A stretch of 64,000 nucleotides of DNA. Origin: Stackebrandtia endophytica (GTDB taxonomy: Bacteria; Actinomycetota; Actinomycetes; Mycobacteriales; Micromonosporaceae). Below are positions 1 to 8,474 of the stretch, piece by piece (within the stretch, counting starts at the first letter, position 1; every line of letters starts with the position of its first letter). Under the pieces are notes generated by a model, which worked only from the letters and a program-made list of their open reading frames with translations, made no database searches and was not told the DNA's origin. The stretch is from contig NZ_VFOW01000001.1 of assembly GCF_006716355.1 (NCBI RefSeq), positions 3,410,001 through 3,474,000 of the forward strand, in the 5' to 3' direction. The position numbers and the translations under genes are program-made.

Positions 1-73
1 CGGTCTCCCTTGCCTACCAAAACCGTAGGCGGCGCCGGTCCGCGCCTTGCGATGCACGCACCTGGACGGGCCG
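1..73 (+). repeat. Single copy of the 107-bp hairpin repeat family
   Basis: The sequence carries the dyad GCCTAC-CAAAACC-GTAGGC (12-30) followed by CGCACCTGGACGGG. It closely matches the tandem units at 59241-59775, including the bases before the hairpin and the spacing to the CACCTGGACGGG block. Similarity fades after about position 73. The copy touches the window edge, so more units may lie upstream. Its function is unknown. Confidence 0.8.
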
Positions 74-164
74 TTGAATGGTTTGTCTGGCCTGTCCGGG
101 TTCATACTTCGTGGGGTTGGGGGCCGTCGCCTACAACCCGGCACCCGGACAGGCCGACGAACGT

Positions 165-1064
165 TTACCCGACCGTGCTGCCCGCCGGGGTCGAACCCCG
201 GGACAGCGCCCATTCGGGGGTCTCAGCCTCCTCGGGGGCGTGGTCGAGTTGGATCAGGGTCTCGCCGGTCTCCTCGTTGACCAGCGCCACGCGGATCGGT
301 TCGGGGGCATCGGAACGCAATGGCACCGCGAACACCGCGGTCGCCTTGCTTCCGTCGTATTCGGCGCCGTAGGTGATGAACCGGTACTCGTCTTCGTCCC
401 AGTGTTCGTGCACGTCGGTTCGCAGGGCGGGCGCGACGTGCCGGTACAGGTCGCTGTGGTGCAGTCGGGTCACGGTGGCGTCCAACGGAATGGAGTCGTT
501 GTCGCCGCCGAGGGGGTCGGTGACGGCGACTCGCAACCGTCGCAGCGGGACGAGCCAGGCGCCGTCGAACTCCGGTGACAGGGCGATGAACAGCACCGCC
601 TCACCGACCATGACGGCGGCGAGGACGACCGGTTCACCGGTGAGCGCGGTAAACCAGAACTGGTTGGCGAACAGTCCGAGGATTCCGGCGGCGAGCAGCC
701 AACCGGCTCGGCTGTAGCCGCGCCAGGAGATGGGCACGTGGGTGGCCGACATGCAGCCACAGGAGGATTCGGGGGCATGGATTCGGGCGTAGGTCAGGTA
801 TCCGGCGAAACCGATGGCCATGACGATGACGGCCGCGGGCTTGGGCCACCATAGTGGAGGAGTCAACAGCGCCAGACCCAGCAGTGCCTCGATGCCGCCG
901 AGCCCGCGATAGGCGAGGGCGGCGCGCTGCTCTCCGAGCAGTTTGGACAGTGCGGTGGTCTGGGAGCGAAGGCGGCCACGGCGCGTGAACAGTTTCACCG
1001 ACGCCGACCACAGCAAGACGACACCGACGAGGGGCGCTTGCACGGACGCGATGGTTTCAAGCAT
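165..1064 (-). CDS. MauE/DoxX-like redox-associated membrane protein
   Basis: This 299-residue protein resembles the MauE family. In methylamine-utilising bacteria MauE works with MauD to mature the disulfide-rich light chain of methylamine dehydrogenase. The N-terminal half is hydrophobic with four or five likely membrane helices. A CGC motif (ESSCGCMSA) sits in a loop after the third helix, where MauE proteins carry their conserved cysteine pair. The C-terminal 120-150 residues are soluble and unassigned. I chose the ATG at 1064, which has AAAGG upstream; a TTG 21 bases earlier is possible but lacks a ribosome site. It is the last gene of a minus-strand trio with a twin-arginine protein and a 15-cysteine protein, so a role in oxidising that partner is likely. 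No methylamine dehydrogenase heavy chain is visible, so methylamine use itself is not supported. Confidence 0.75.
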   Translation of the reverse strand: MLETIASVQAPLVGVVLLWSASVKLFTRRGRLRSQTTALSKLLGEQRAALAYRGLGGIEALLGLALLTPPLWWPKPAAVIVMAIGFAGYLTYARIHAPESSCGCMSATHVPISWRGYSRAGWLLAAGILGLFANQFWFTALTGEPVVLAAVMVGEAVLFIALSPEFDGAWLVPLRRLRVAVTDPLGGDNDSIPLDATVTRLHHSDLYRHVAPALRTDVHEHWDEDEYRFITYGAEYDGSKATAVFAVPLRSDAPEPIRVALVNEETGETLIQLDHAPEEAETPEWALSRGSTPAGSTVG

Positions 1065-1284
1065 GATGTTCGGCCTTTCTGCCAAGGTTGATTCTGCCTG
1101 AGCTGGGCCGCCGCTTCAATGCCCAAGATTGTGCCGGTGCCGGGACACTGATGGGTGTCCCGGCATGGAGAGGGAGGCTGTTTCAGAACGGATCGGTCGG
1201 GCGACGCGGTGATTGGACGGGCACCGGGCCGACTCGTCGCGATCCGGTTGGGGCGTAGCGGGAATGTGGGGGCTCCACACTCCG

Positions 1285-1890
1285 CTACGCGGCGGCGTAG
1301 ATGGTGGAGATCTCGATTTCGTTGGTACCGGGAAGCCAGGCCCCCAGCACTTGGACGTGACTGTCGACCTTGACCATCGACACGTCCGAGATGGCGGGCG
1401 TGCCGTTGTAGACCGCCGCCGTGGTCCCGGGTATGACGTGGGCGATGACACGTTCGTCGTTGTGGTCGAGGTACAGCTTCTGCTCGCCGATGGACGTCAC
1501 ATGCGCCTTGAGGTTGACGATGTTGGCCCATACCGAGTCGGCGGCGATGGTTCCGTCGTCGAGGACGGCGCCTCGGGCGTACATGCCGTCGCCGACGGCC
1601 ACGTTGTCGAATGTGGTCGGCTTGAGCTTCCAGACGCTGGTCCCCGACGTGACCCGCACCCGCCAGAGGGTGCCGTCGGAGCCGAGCGCGCTGATGGTGT
1701 CGTCGCTGATGCTGCGGATGAGCCCTTCAGCGAAGTTCGGGTCGGGCATCCCGGGGTCGATACCCGGGGTGGGTTCGGCGGCCAGGGCCGCCTCCGGTGC
1801 GAAGGAACCGAATGCGGAACCGGTGACGACACCGGCGGCACCGAGGGCGGCGCCGGTGAGCAGTCGTCTGCGGTCGAATGATTTGGCCAT
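1285..1890 (-). CDS. Twin-arginine signal secreted protein
   Basis: This 201-residue protein starts with a clear twin-arginine signal (SFDRRRLLTGAALG followed by an Ala/Gly-rich hydrophobic stretch and an ALAAEP cleavage region near residue 38). It should therefore be exported folded. The mature part is rich in Thr, Val and Asp, with spaced beta-strand patterns (LWRVRVTSGTSVWKL, YARGAVLDDGTI, HVTSIGEQKLYLDH, VQVLGAWLPGTNEIEI). This resembles small OB-like repeats of the DUF5666 type, but that match is tentative. GGCGGGAG lies just before the start codon. It is 18 bp downstream of the 15-cysteine gene and upstream of the MauE-like gene, so the three are probably one transcript. No catalytic residues are recognisable. 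Confidence 0.75.
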   Translation of the reverse strand: MAKSFDRRRLLTGAALGAAGVVTGSAFGSFAPEAALAAEPTPGIDPGMPDPNFAEGLIRSISDDTISALGSDGTLWRVRVTSGTSVWKLKPTTFDNVAVGDGMYARGAVLDDGTIAADSVWANIVNLKAHVTSIGEQKLYLDHNDERVIAHVIPGTTAAVYNGTPAISDVSMVKVDSHVQVLGAWLPGTNEIEISTIYAAA

Positions 1891-1908
1891 GATCTCCCGC
1901 CTTTCCGA

Positions 1909-2313
1909 TCAGGTGACCTGGACCGGGATGAGCCCGGTGCTGAGGTTGGCGATTCGGCTGTAGGCGGCGGGGGTCAGGTCCATGGCACGGTTGCTTTCAC
2001 ATACCGAGCCGCAGCAGGAACGCTCCCCGCAGAACGACTTGGTGCGCGGCCCGCAGTCGGCTATGGACGTGGTGACACTGCTGCCGTTGCAGCGGTTGGT
2101 GGTGGTGTGGCGGTGGCCGCAGGTGCGGCGTGCGAGGTTGATCCCGCACAGGTCCGGCCGGGTGATGTCCCAACAGGCTTGGGACGCGTTCGGCCAGGCG
2201 TGTTGCATGTTGGCGGAATGACAGGTGCCGCAGGCTCCTGTCCCTGTTGTTCCACAAGGGCCCCAGGAATTGCCACAGCAAAACCAGGATCCCTCGCAGG
2301 TAAGAGCTGCCAT
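1909..2313 (-). CDS. 15-cysteine small protein, first gene of the MauE trio
   Basis: This 134-residue protein has 15 cysteines, including two CC pairs (WFCCGN and RSCCGS) and a CGTCH motif, all within the first 110 residues. The last 25 residues are cysteine-free. GGGAGA is well placed before the ATG at 2313; the same frame extends further upstream without a better start. I see no ordinary signal peptide at this start. Cysteine density and the neighbouring MauE-like gene recall the light chain of methylamine dehydrogenase, which has six disulfides. I cannot align the pair of tryptophans that form its TTQ cofactor, so it should not be called MauA. It could be a secreted redox or structural protein whose disulfides the MauE-like partner makes. 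The function is unknown. Confidence 0.7.
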   Translation of the reverse strand: MAALTCEGSWFCCGNSWGPCGTTGTGACGTCHSANMQHAWPNASQACWDITRPDLCGINLARRTCGHRHTTTNRCNGSSVTTSIADCGPRTKSFCGERSCCGSVCESNRAMDLTPAAYSRIANLSTGLIPVQVT

Positions 2314-2686
2314 GAGAGCACATCTCCCATCGAAAGGGCTGCGGACGGCTGTTGTGCCGTCACTGTTCCACAGGGTGACGAAGCATATCGACAAAGTCAA
2401 GTGTATCGATGTAGCTTCTCTACAAGCCGTCTACAAGTGTCATGCGCCGTAGGTTGCTGTCGGATTCCTCGGCGGTCGCCGCCGTTGATGTCGCGTCGCT
2501 CAGTGACGTCCGAGGGCGTTGGTTCGCCCGGTCGACGCCGAAAATGTCCACCCGTTGTCTCAATCAAGCAGTCGGTGTCGCTTGAACGCTTGCCGACTGC
2601 GACCGACGGTACGCCACGGGCATGGTCGTTTCATGGAATCGAACTCGTCGGCGTGTCGCCACTGTTTCGTCAGGGGCTGAAACGGC
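2314..2686. other. Intergenic region upstream of the 15-Cys gene
   Basis: I see no convincing gene here. It must hold the promoter of the minus-strand trio. A short dyad TGTAG-CTTCT-CTACA lies at 2410-2424, with another CTACA half-site at 2431-2435. This could be an operator, but the evidence is weak. Confidence 0.4.
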
Positions 2687-2721
2687 GGTGGCCGCAGCGT
2701 CGTAGAGACGCTGCGGCCACC
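2687..2721 (-). terminator. Terminator of the dimethylargininase-like gene
   Basis: This is a perfect 15-bp stem (GGTGGCCGCAGCGTC with its complement) closed by a 5-base loop. It lies 16 bases past the stop codon of the minus-strand gene, and a few T residues follow in that direction. Confidence 0.85.
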
Positions 2722-2737
2722 GAGGCTCCTTCGGCTG

Positions 2738-3556
2738 TCAGCCCTTACGCAGTTCCGCAATGCAGCACTTGACGCTGCCGCCACCGAGTTTCAGCTCCGA
2801 CAGGTCGACCGGGACCGGCGTGTAGCCGCGCGCCAAAAGCTTCTCGGCCATCCCGGTGGCCTCGGCGTTGAGCACCACGTTGCGGTTGTCGCTGACGGAG
2901 TTCAGCCCGAACGCCAACGCGTCGGCCTCGTCGGCCAGTAGCGCGGTGGGGAACAGCCGCCGCAGGATGGTCTGCGAACCGGCTGAGAACGCGTCCGGGT
3001 AGTAGGCGATCGTCTCGTCGTCGAGCACCGTCAGCGCGGTGTCGAGGTGGTAGAAGCGCGGGTCGGTGAGTTTCAGCGAGACCACCGGGCGCCCCAGCGC
3101 CTCGGCGGCCTCGGCGTGGCCACGTGGGTCGGTGCGGAATCCGTAGCCGGCCAAGACCAGACCGGGCCCGGTTACGTAGGCGAAGTCACCCTCGCCCTCG
3201 TTGATCTCGCCGGGGGTGATGAACTCCCAGCCGCCGGCGCGGTACCACTTCTCGTGGGCGGCCGCTTCGGCCTGACGCTGCGGGTAGCGGAAGCGGGCGC
3301 CGTAGACGACGCCGTCGACGCTGAACGCGCCGTTGGCGGCGAAGACCATGTCCGGCAACCCCGGTTCCGGTTCCAGGGTATGGACGGTATGGCCCAGTCG
3401 TTCCAGGGCGGTGACCAGGGTCTCCCATTGCGCGATGGCGCGGTCGACGTCCACCTCCGTGGTGGCGTCCATCCACGGGTTGATGGCGTACTCCACCGCG
3501 AAATGGCGGGGACGGCACAGCAGATAATTGCGCACGCGCGCGGTCATGACGGTCAC
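2738..3556 (-). CDS. Dimethylarginine dimethylaminohydrolase family protein
   Basis: This 272-residue enzyme belongs to the guanidino-group-modifying (pentein) superfamily and is closest to bacterial N,N-dimethylarginine dimethylaminohydrolases. These convert methylated arginines, or related guanidines, to citrulline-type products. Visible family marks are the N-terminal substrate loop (LPDMVFAANGAF), the acidic EGEGDF segment, the catalytic histidine in RFYHLDTAL, the NSVSDNRNVVLN segment, and the C-terminal nucleophile in GGGSVKC (Cys264). The length is normal for the family. It may start at the GTG at 3556 (AGGA upstream) or the ATG at 3547. It stands alone with its own terminator. Distinguishing DDAH from arginine deiminase-like or ornithine-forming relatives needs an assay, so I leave the symbol empty. 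Confidence 0.85.
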   Translation of the reverse strand: MTVMTARVRNYLLCRPRHFAVEYAINPWMDATTEVDVDRAIAQWETLVTALERLGHTVHTLEPEPGLPDMVFAANGAFSVDGVVYGARFRYPQRQAEAAAHEKWYRAGGWEFITPGEINEGEGDFAYVTGPGLVLAGYGFRTDPRGHAEAAEALGRPVVSLKLTDPRFYHLDTALTVLDDETIAYYPDAFSAGSQTILRRLFPTALLADEADALAFGLNSVSDNRNVVLNAEATGMAEKLLARGYTPVPVDLSELKLGGGSVKCCIAELRKG

Positions 3557-3786
3557 GAGCCAGATCCTAAATGACGCGTGAGCCCCGCCGAGATCATCCG
3601 AACGGTGGAAGTTACCGAATGACTACTGACAGGTTCGTTTCCCAATCCGGGGACTGATGCCCGGGGTCACATCGCAGCAGGTGGCAGAGGCGAAAACGCC
3701 GTCCCTCACGGCATTTTGGCGGTCGCCGATGTGGCCGTGATCAAACTGTTGTGGAACCGTGGTGACGATCATCTCGTCCCAACGAC

Positions 3787-5550
3787 ATGAAGAGATTGAC
3801 ATTCGTTGTGGCGGGTGTGGTGCTCGGTTCGATGCTGACCGGATGCGCCGACACCGAGTCGTCGTCGACGGCGTCGTCCGACACCCGGCTGACGGGGGCG
3901 TTGACCTCGTTCGAGACCTGCGACGAGGCGGTGGCCGAGCTGCGGGAGCGCGCCACCGCCCACACCCCGATGGTCACCGCCGACACCACCATGGAGGCCA
4001 CCGCGGCCGATGCGCCCGGGATCGCCAAGAGCTCCGACACCTACTCCACGACCAACGTGCAGGAGGCCGGCGTCGACGAGCCCGACCTGGTCAAGACCGA
4101 CGGAAAGCGCATCGTGACCGTCGTCGACGGCACCGTCAAGGTCACCGACGCCGCGACGCGGGAGCCGATCGGGGAGGTTCCGCTGGAAACCGGCACGTTC
4201 GGATTGTCACAGTTGCTGTTGCACGACGGTCGTGCCCTGGTCATGGCCGGTTTGGGCGAGTGGGGGCCCGATGCCGGGGGTACCCGGATCCTGCTGGTCG
4301 ACGTGGTGAACCTGACGGTGCTCAACGATTTCGAGATCGAGGGCTACTATGTGGACGCCCGCGCCGTCGACGGGTTGGCCCGGTTGGTCGTCCGCTCGAT
4401 GCCGCGGTTCGAGACCTTTGCCGAACCGGCTGAGGATTCTCAAGACCGGGCCGACCGGATCGCCAAGGCCCCGGTGGACGACTGGCTGCCCGACTACCGG
4501 CTCGACGGTGACAGTGGACAGATCGAGTGCGGTTCGCTGGCCCGACCGCGCGAGTACTCCGGCACCTCGTTGCTGACCCTGTTGACCTTCGACATGGCCG
4601 CCGGCTTGGACTCCGGCAGCCCGATCACGATCGCCGCCGACGGTGACACCGTCTACGGCACCGCCGACGCGCTGTATGTGGCCAATGATCGGCGGGAGTT
4701 CTCCACCTGGAACATCGGTGGTTCCACCGACACCGAGATCTACCGGTTCAACCTGGCCACCGAATCCACGCCGGTGTTCCACGGTTCCGGAGTCGTGCCC
4801 GGCTATCTGTTGAACAAGTACTCACTGTCCGAATGGAACGGTCATCTGCGGGTCGCCACCACCACCTGGGCCGACGGGCAACCGCCGGGCACCGCGGAGG
4901 CGGAGCCACCCGTGTCGTCCAGCTCGGTCTACGTGCTGGCCGTCGACGAGGACGGTTTGACCGAGGTGGGACGTATCGAAGGTCTGGGGTTGGGGGAGCG
5001 CATCTACTCCGTCAGGTACGTCGGCGACACCGGATACGTCGTGACGTTTCGGGAGGTCGATCCACTGTATGTACTGGACCTGTCCGACCCGACCAACCCC
5101 GCCATGACCGGGGAACTGAAGATCACCGGCTACTCGTCGTACCTGCATCCCCTGGCACCCGGTCGACTGCTGGGACTGGGGCAGGAGGCCAGTGACTCCG
5201 GTGTCGCGTTGGGGACCCAGGTGTCGCTGTTCGACGTGACCGACCCGGCGGTGCCGGACCGCCTCGACCAGTATCACGTGCCTGGTGCCTACTCCACGGC
5301 CGAATCCGATCCGTACGGTTTCCTGTACTGGGAGGCGGAGTCGATCGTGGCCATACCGTTGGGCGGTACCGCGTTGGTACTGACCGTCACTGACTCCACT
5401 GTGTCTCATCGGGCCACCGTCACGCAGTCGGCGGGTGAGGTGGAGCGCAGCCTGGTCATCGACGATACGTTGTGGACGGTGTCCTATTCCGGCCTTCAGG
5501 CGAACTCCATGAGCGACTTCGCGTCGCAGGCGTGGATTCCGTTCGACTGA
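3787..5550 (+). CDS. Secreted beta-propeller lipoprotein
   Basis: This 587-residue protein has a lipoprotein signal with lipobox LTGC, so the mature protein should be anchored outside the membrane through Cys20. The rest matches the 'beta-propeller domain-containing' family of secreted actinobacterial and archaeal proteins. Marks include YSTTNVQEAGVDEPDLVKTD, then repeated blade-like segments such as SSSVYVLAVDEDGLTEVG, YVVTFREVDPLYVLDLSDP, VSLFDVTDP and SIVAIPLGGTAL. The conserved VQEAGVDEPD motif near residue 95 is diagnostic. It probably forms a protein-binding scaffold at the cell surface; no enzyme site is evident. It is a single gene with its own terminator. Confidence 0.85.
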   Translation: MKRLTFVVAGVVLGSMLTGCADTESSSTASSDTRLTGALTSFETCDEAVAELRERATAHTPMVTADTTMEATAADAPGIAKSSDTYSTTNVQEAGVDEPDLVKTDGKRIVTVVDGTVKVTDAATREPIGEVPLETGTFGLSQLLLHDGRALVMAGLGEWGPDAGGTRILLVDVVNLTVLNDFEIEGYYVDARAVDGLARLVVRSMPRFETFAEPAEDSQDRADRIAKAPVDDWLPDYRLDGDSGQIECGSLARPREYSGTSLLTLLTFDMAAGLDSGSPITIAADGDTVYGTADALYVANDRREFSTWNIGGSTDTEIYRFNLATESTPVFHGSGVVPGYLLNKYSLSEWNGHLRVATTTWADGQPPGTAEAEPPVSSSSVYVLAVDEDGLTEVGRIEGLGLGERIYSVRYVGDTGYVVTFREVDPLYVLDLSDPTNPAMTGELKITGYSSYLHPLAPGRLLGLGQEASDSGVALGTQVSLFDVTDPAVPDRLDQYHVPGAYSTAESDPYGFLYWEAESIVAIPLGGTALVLTVTDSTVSHRATVTQSAGEVERSLVIDDTLWTVSYSGLQANSMSDFASQAWIPFD

Positions 5551-5567
5551 GGCGGACCAGGGGAGGA

Positions 5568-5601
5568 CCGGCCGCGGAGTCGTCGACGATTCCGCGGCCG
5601 G
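5568..5601 (+). terminator. Terminator after the beta-propeller gene
   Basis: An 11-bp stem CCGGCCGCGGA / TCCGCGGCCGG encloses a second self-complementary core (GTCGTCGACGAT). It lies 17 bases after the stop codon and could also stop transcription from the opposite strand. Confidence 0.85.
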
Positions 5602-5607
5602 GGTGTG

Positions 5608-5742
5608 TCAGTCCATCGTCGTTCTCGGGTCGAACTTGATGAGAAACTTCTCCCCGAAGAATTTGGTGAGTTTTCGCGAACCAATGCGACCGATGGCCGT
5701 CTGTTTGTCTTCCAAGCGATGGGCGCACCGGTGCGGCAGCAT
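5608..5742 (-). CDS. Uncertain small ORF, possible gene relic
   Basis: A minus-strand frame ends at 5608 with a coherent, charged C-terminus (IGSRKLTKFFGEKFLIKF), followed at once by a terminator-like hairpin. The frame stays open up to 5898, so the true start is unclear; the ATG at 5742 gives 44 residues. The tail reads like real protein rather than random GC-rich translation. It may be the end of a decayed or very short gene. No family was recognised. Confidence 0.25.
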   Translation of the reverse strand: MLPHRCAHRLEDKQTAIGRIGSRKLTKFFGEKFLIKFDPRTTMD

Positions 5743-5926
5743 GGTCCGGTTGCGCAGCCGCTGATTCCGGTGGCCGTCCAGTTTGTTGTACAGAGTGGGG
5801 TTGCTTGGTGAGGCAGGGAGATGTGTCTCCTGGCAAGGCGGAGGAGGAGCTAGTGCGCTAGCACTCGCGACGACGACAACGCAGTCCAGGGGGCGCATCC
5901 ACCCGTCTCACCAAACAACCGCAAGG

Positions 5927-7087
5927 TTAGGTCCAGCGGAAGTACCAGGCCCTCGACCGGATCATGTGGACCGCCAGGTCGTCCAGTGTGGGGACTCCGG
6001 CGGCCAGGAGGTCGGGACAGTAGGCGTGGACCTCCGAGGCGGCGGTCAACACGTCCTCGTCGGCGGTTGGCGGGTTGGGGACGTACAGCTCCAGGATGTC
6101 CCAGGTCATCGAGACCAGTTCCACCTCGTAGCGTTCGTGCCAGGACCGCAGCACCGCGGCGTGTTCGGCGCCGTAGAGCTCCCAGTTGGTGGATCCCTTC
6201 CATGGCAGCAGTGCCGGGATCTGCCAGCCGTAATCGGCCTGGACCAGGCCCAGGAGGCCGTCGGTCTTCGGGACGGCGAAGTCGGAGTCGCCCCGGGTGG
6301 GCAGGATCGGGACGCCGCGCGGTGGTTCCCCGGCTTCGGCGGCCTTGTCGGCCAACAGCGAGCCCGCGTCCAGTTCGCCGAGGCGGGACAGCTCGTCCTC
6401 GCCTTCGTGCAGGACGCTTTCGCCGTTGTCGAGCCAGTCGTCGGCCGACCCCAGCAGTACCGGCAGCCAGCCGGTCTTGTCGTGGACTTGTCGGGCTTGC
6501 AGCCACCAGCCGAGTGCTTCGCTGGCGCGGACTCCGAACGCCCACAGCTGGACGTCGCCGCGTTGCACGATCTTCTGCATGTGGGGGACGGTGATTCCGG
6601 CGTCGCGCAGGGCGGCACGTGGGGACCCGGCGACGTCCAGGGGGAGCGCGGCGGTGTTGCCCGTACGCAGGCCGTCCTCCGGTGGGGGAGGCGGTTCGAG
6701 GGTCAACAGTTCTCGCCGGGGACGTTCGGGAACGAAGTAGTTGTCTTGGGTCACCTGGGCGGTCTCGGTATCGGAAGCGGCGGGGGTGGTTTGATCGGAT
6801 ACAGTGGACGCTATAGTGGACTCGCGCGGCTCGCCGTCGGATGGGGCGACGGTCTCCGACGAGTTCGGGGCAGGCGGTGACGAGGCATCGGGCAGGGATG
6901 ACTCCGGTTGCACCGCACGAGTTTCCTCCGGCAGCGGTGCCGCGTCACCCAGCACCGAGCTTGAGGGTCGGTCCCCCGTGGGCGGATCGAGGGGGGTGCC
7001 TTCGGGCTGGTTGGGTTCGCGCTCGGCGTGGCTCTCCTTGGCGGGCTCGTCGCCACGCCGCCCGAGAAGCTTCTGCAGGATTCCCAC
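5927..7087 (-). CDS. DUF4253 domain-containing protein
   Basis: This 386-residue protein has two parts. Residues 1-150 are low complexity, rich in Pro, Ser, Glu and Thr, and probably disordered. From about residue 165 a globular region follows. Its last 90 residues match DUF4253: a YGAEHAAVLRSWHERYEVEL block, a central TWDILELYVPNPP strand, a EVHAYCPDLL helix, and a Trp-rich end (SRAWYFRWT). DUF4253 has no known activity; family members often sit near polymorphic-toxin or immunity genes, which I do not see here. The long disordered N-terminus is unusual for the family. The gene appears to be monocistronic. Confidence 0.75.
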   Translation of the reverse strand: MGILQKLLGRRGDEPAKESHAEREPNQPEGTPLDPPTGDRPSSSVLGDAAPLPEETRAVQPESSLPDASSPPAPNSSETVAPSDGEPRESTIASTVSDQTTPAASDTETAQVTQDNYFVPERPRRELLTLEPPPPPEDGLRTGNTAALPLDVAGSPRAALRDAGITVPHMQKIVQRGDVQLWAFGVRASEALGWWLQARQVHDKTGWLPVLLGSADDWLDNGESVLHEGEDELSRLGELDAGSLLADKAAEAGEPPRGVPILPTRGDSDFAVPKTDGLLGLVQADYGWQIPALLPWKGSTNWELYGAEHAAVLRSWHERYEVELVSMTWDILELYVPNPPTADEDVLTAASEVHAYCPDLLAAGVPTLDDLAVHMIRSRAWYFRWT

Positions 7088-7171
7088 GAGACTAGATGAT
7101 GCCGGGTCCGTACGACCAAAAGCAAGGCGACTCGAGGCTCATGACTCTCCATCCAACGGGGACGCTCACCG

Positions 7172-7258
7172 TTATCGACGCTTCTTCTGCACCATCAGGC
7201 CGAACACCCAGGCGGCCACCAACAACAGCACGAGTATGAACAGAAGTTTGAATACCAT
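7172..7258 (-). CDS. 28-residue single-pass membrane peptide
   Basis: This short gene encodes MVFKLLFILVLLLVAAWVFG followed by LMVQKKRR and a stop. It is one hydrophobic helix with a positively charged C-terminal tail, typical of small inner-membrane proteins with the tail in the cytoplasm. AAGGAGAG lies seven bases before the ATG, one of the best ribosome sites in the window, which argues strongly that it is translated. It lies between the DUF4253 gene and the SGNH hydrolase on the same strand, separated from both. The role is unknown. Confidence 0.7.
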   Translation of the reverse strand: MVFKLLFILVLLLVAAWVFGLMVQKKRR

Positions 7259-7316
7259 ACAACTCTCCTTTTCCACCCCCACTGTATGGCGTGTTGCCGG
7301 AATGCGCGATGGGTTG

Positions 7317-7365
7317 GGCTCACCAGCCGGTCGCAGGGCGGGAGGACGCGACCGGCCGGTGAGCC
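7317..7365 (-). terminator. Terminator of the SGNH hydrolase gene
   Basis: A long stem pairs GGCTCACC-GCCGGTCGC with GCGACCGGC-GGTGAGCC, with one bulge per arm, around a GC-rich 13-base loop. It lies just beyond the stop codon of the minus-strand hydrolase. Confidence 0.8.
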
Positions 7366-7381
7366 GAGGGGCACAGGGGAG

Positions 7382-8164
7382 TTACGAGGTCTCTGGCTCC
7401 TGCCATCGCGAGAGCGTCGGGCGTTTGGCGGTCACCGTGTCACCGCTGGATGTCTTAGTGATCCGGCGTTTCACCCACGGTGCGAGGTGACCGCGTGCCC
7501 ACCGCAGGTCCTCCTTGCGGCGGGACAGCCAGGCAGTGCGGCCGACCGGTGGCAGTTGGGCCGCCCAGGCCGGGTCGGGCGCGACCTCCAGGACCGTGCA
7601 CACGTCGGTGGCCACCTTGGCGTGCCCGAACGGTGACATGTGCAGGCGGTCATCACTCCACATTCGAGCATCGCGTAGTTCGACGTCGTCCCACAGGTTC
7701 ACCAGGAGGGCCGAATGACGGTTGGCGACCCGGCGCACCACCTCGTTGAGGCTGATCAACCGGCTGCGCAGCAGGCTCGCGCCGGGCAGACGCGGGGGCG
7801 GGGACGGTGCGGTGAACAGGATGACCTCGGCTCCCGAGGCGGTCAACACCCGCACGACCTCGTGCAATCGGGTGCCGATCCGGTGCGGGTTGAAACCGGG
7901 ACGCATCGCGTCGTTGGCTCCGGCGGCGAAGCTGACCAGGTCGGGACGCAGCCGCAGCGCGGCGGGAACCTGATCGTCGACGACCTGATCGAACAGTCGG
8001 CCGCGAATCGCCAGGTTCGCGTAGGTCAGGTCGTCGTTCTCGGCGGCGAGCCGCTCGGCGACCCGATCCGCCCAACCGCGAAACGCGCCCTTCTTGCCAG
8101 GGTCGTTCATGCCCTCGGTGAAACTGTCACCCAAGGCCGCGAACCCTCGATACCGCTGTGTCAT
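7382..8164 (-). CDS. SGNH/GDSL-family hydrolase
   Basis: This 260-residue enzyme has the four blocks of the SGNH esterase/lipase fold. Block I is ALGDSFTEG with the nucleophile Ser14. Block III is AAGANDAM. Block V is SDDRLHMSPFGH with the Asp-x-x-His pair. A glycine and asparagine near residues 50-55 fit block II. There is no signal peptide, so it is probably cytoplasmic. The last 60 residues are basic and may contact membrane or nucleic acid. Substrates of this actinobacterial subfamily are mostly unknown; acyl-ester hydrolysis is the family reaction. It has its own terminator. Confidence 0.85.
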   Translation of the reverse strand: MTQRYRGFAALGDSFTEGMNDPGKKGAFRGWADRVAERLAAENDDLTYANLAIRGRLFDQVVDDQVPAALRLRPDLVSFAAGANDAMRPGFNPHRIGTRLHEVVRVLTASGAEVILFTAPSPPPRLPGASLLRSRLISLNEVVRRVANRHSALLVNLWDDVELRDARMWSDDRLHMSPFGHAKVATDVCTVLEVAPDPAWAAQLPPVGRTAWLSRRKEDLRWARGHLAPWVKRRITKTSSGDTVTAKRPTLSRWQEPETS

Positions 8165-8474
8165 GCGCTCGCTCCTGTCCCTGCTTGCCGCGTTGCCAAG
8201 ACAGCCTCTAACACAGTTCCGGCGTCATACCGGACCACCTGTGCGTTGCACTCCGGTTTGAACAATGCGGCAAAAAGATTACGAATCGGTCTCGCCGGTC
8301 ACTCGATTCCACCGTCAGCACCCACGGTCGTGACCTCGACTCGGTACATCGACACCAGGCATCATTTAGAGGGTGTCTTCGGCCACTGCTGTTCTGTTGC
8401 GCGACGACCGCTGCTCACGACGAACGAAGACAACCTCTAGAGATCGCCATAGGCGATGGGGCTCAACGGATTGG
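8165..8474. other. Intergenic region between divergent genes
   Basis: The SGNH hydrolase and the membrane protein gene diverge from this stretch, so it should hold both promoters. I see no further gene. The small dyad ATCGCC-ATA-GGCGAT at 8442-8456 lies 18 bases before the next start codon. Confidence 0.4.

Noticed and set aside
1909-2313. Methylamine dehydrogenase light chain
   Set aside because: The Cys richness and MauE partner fit, but the TTQ tryptophan pair and a heavy-chain gene cannot be identified.
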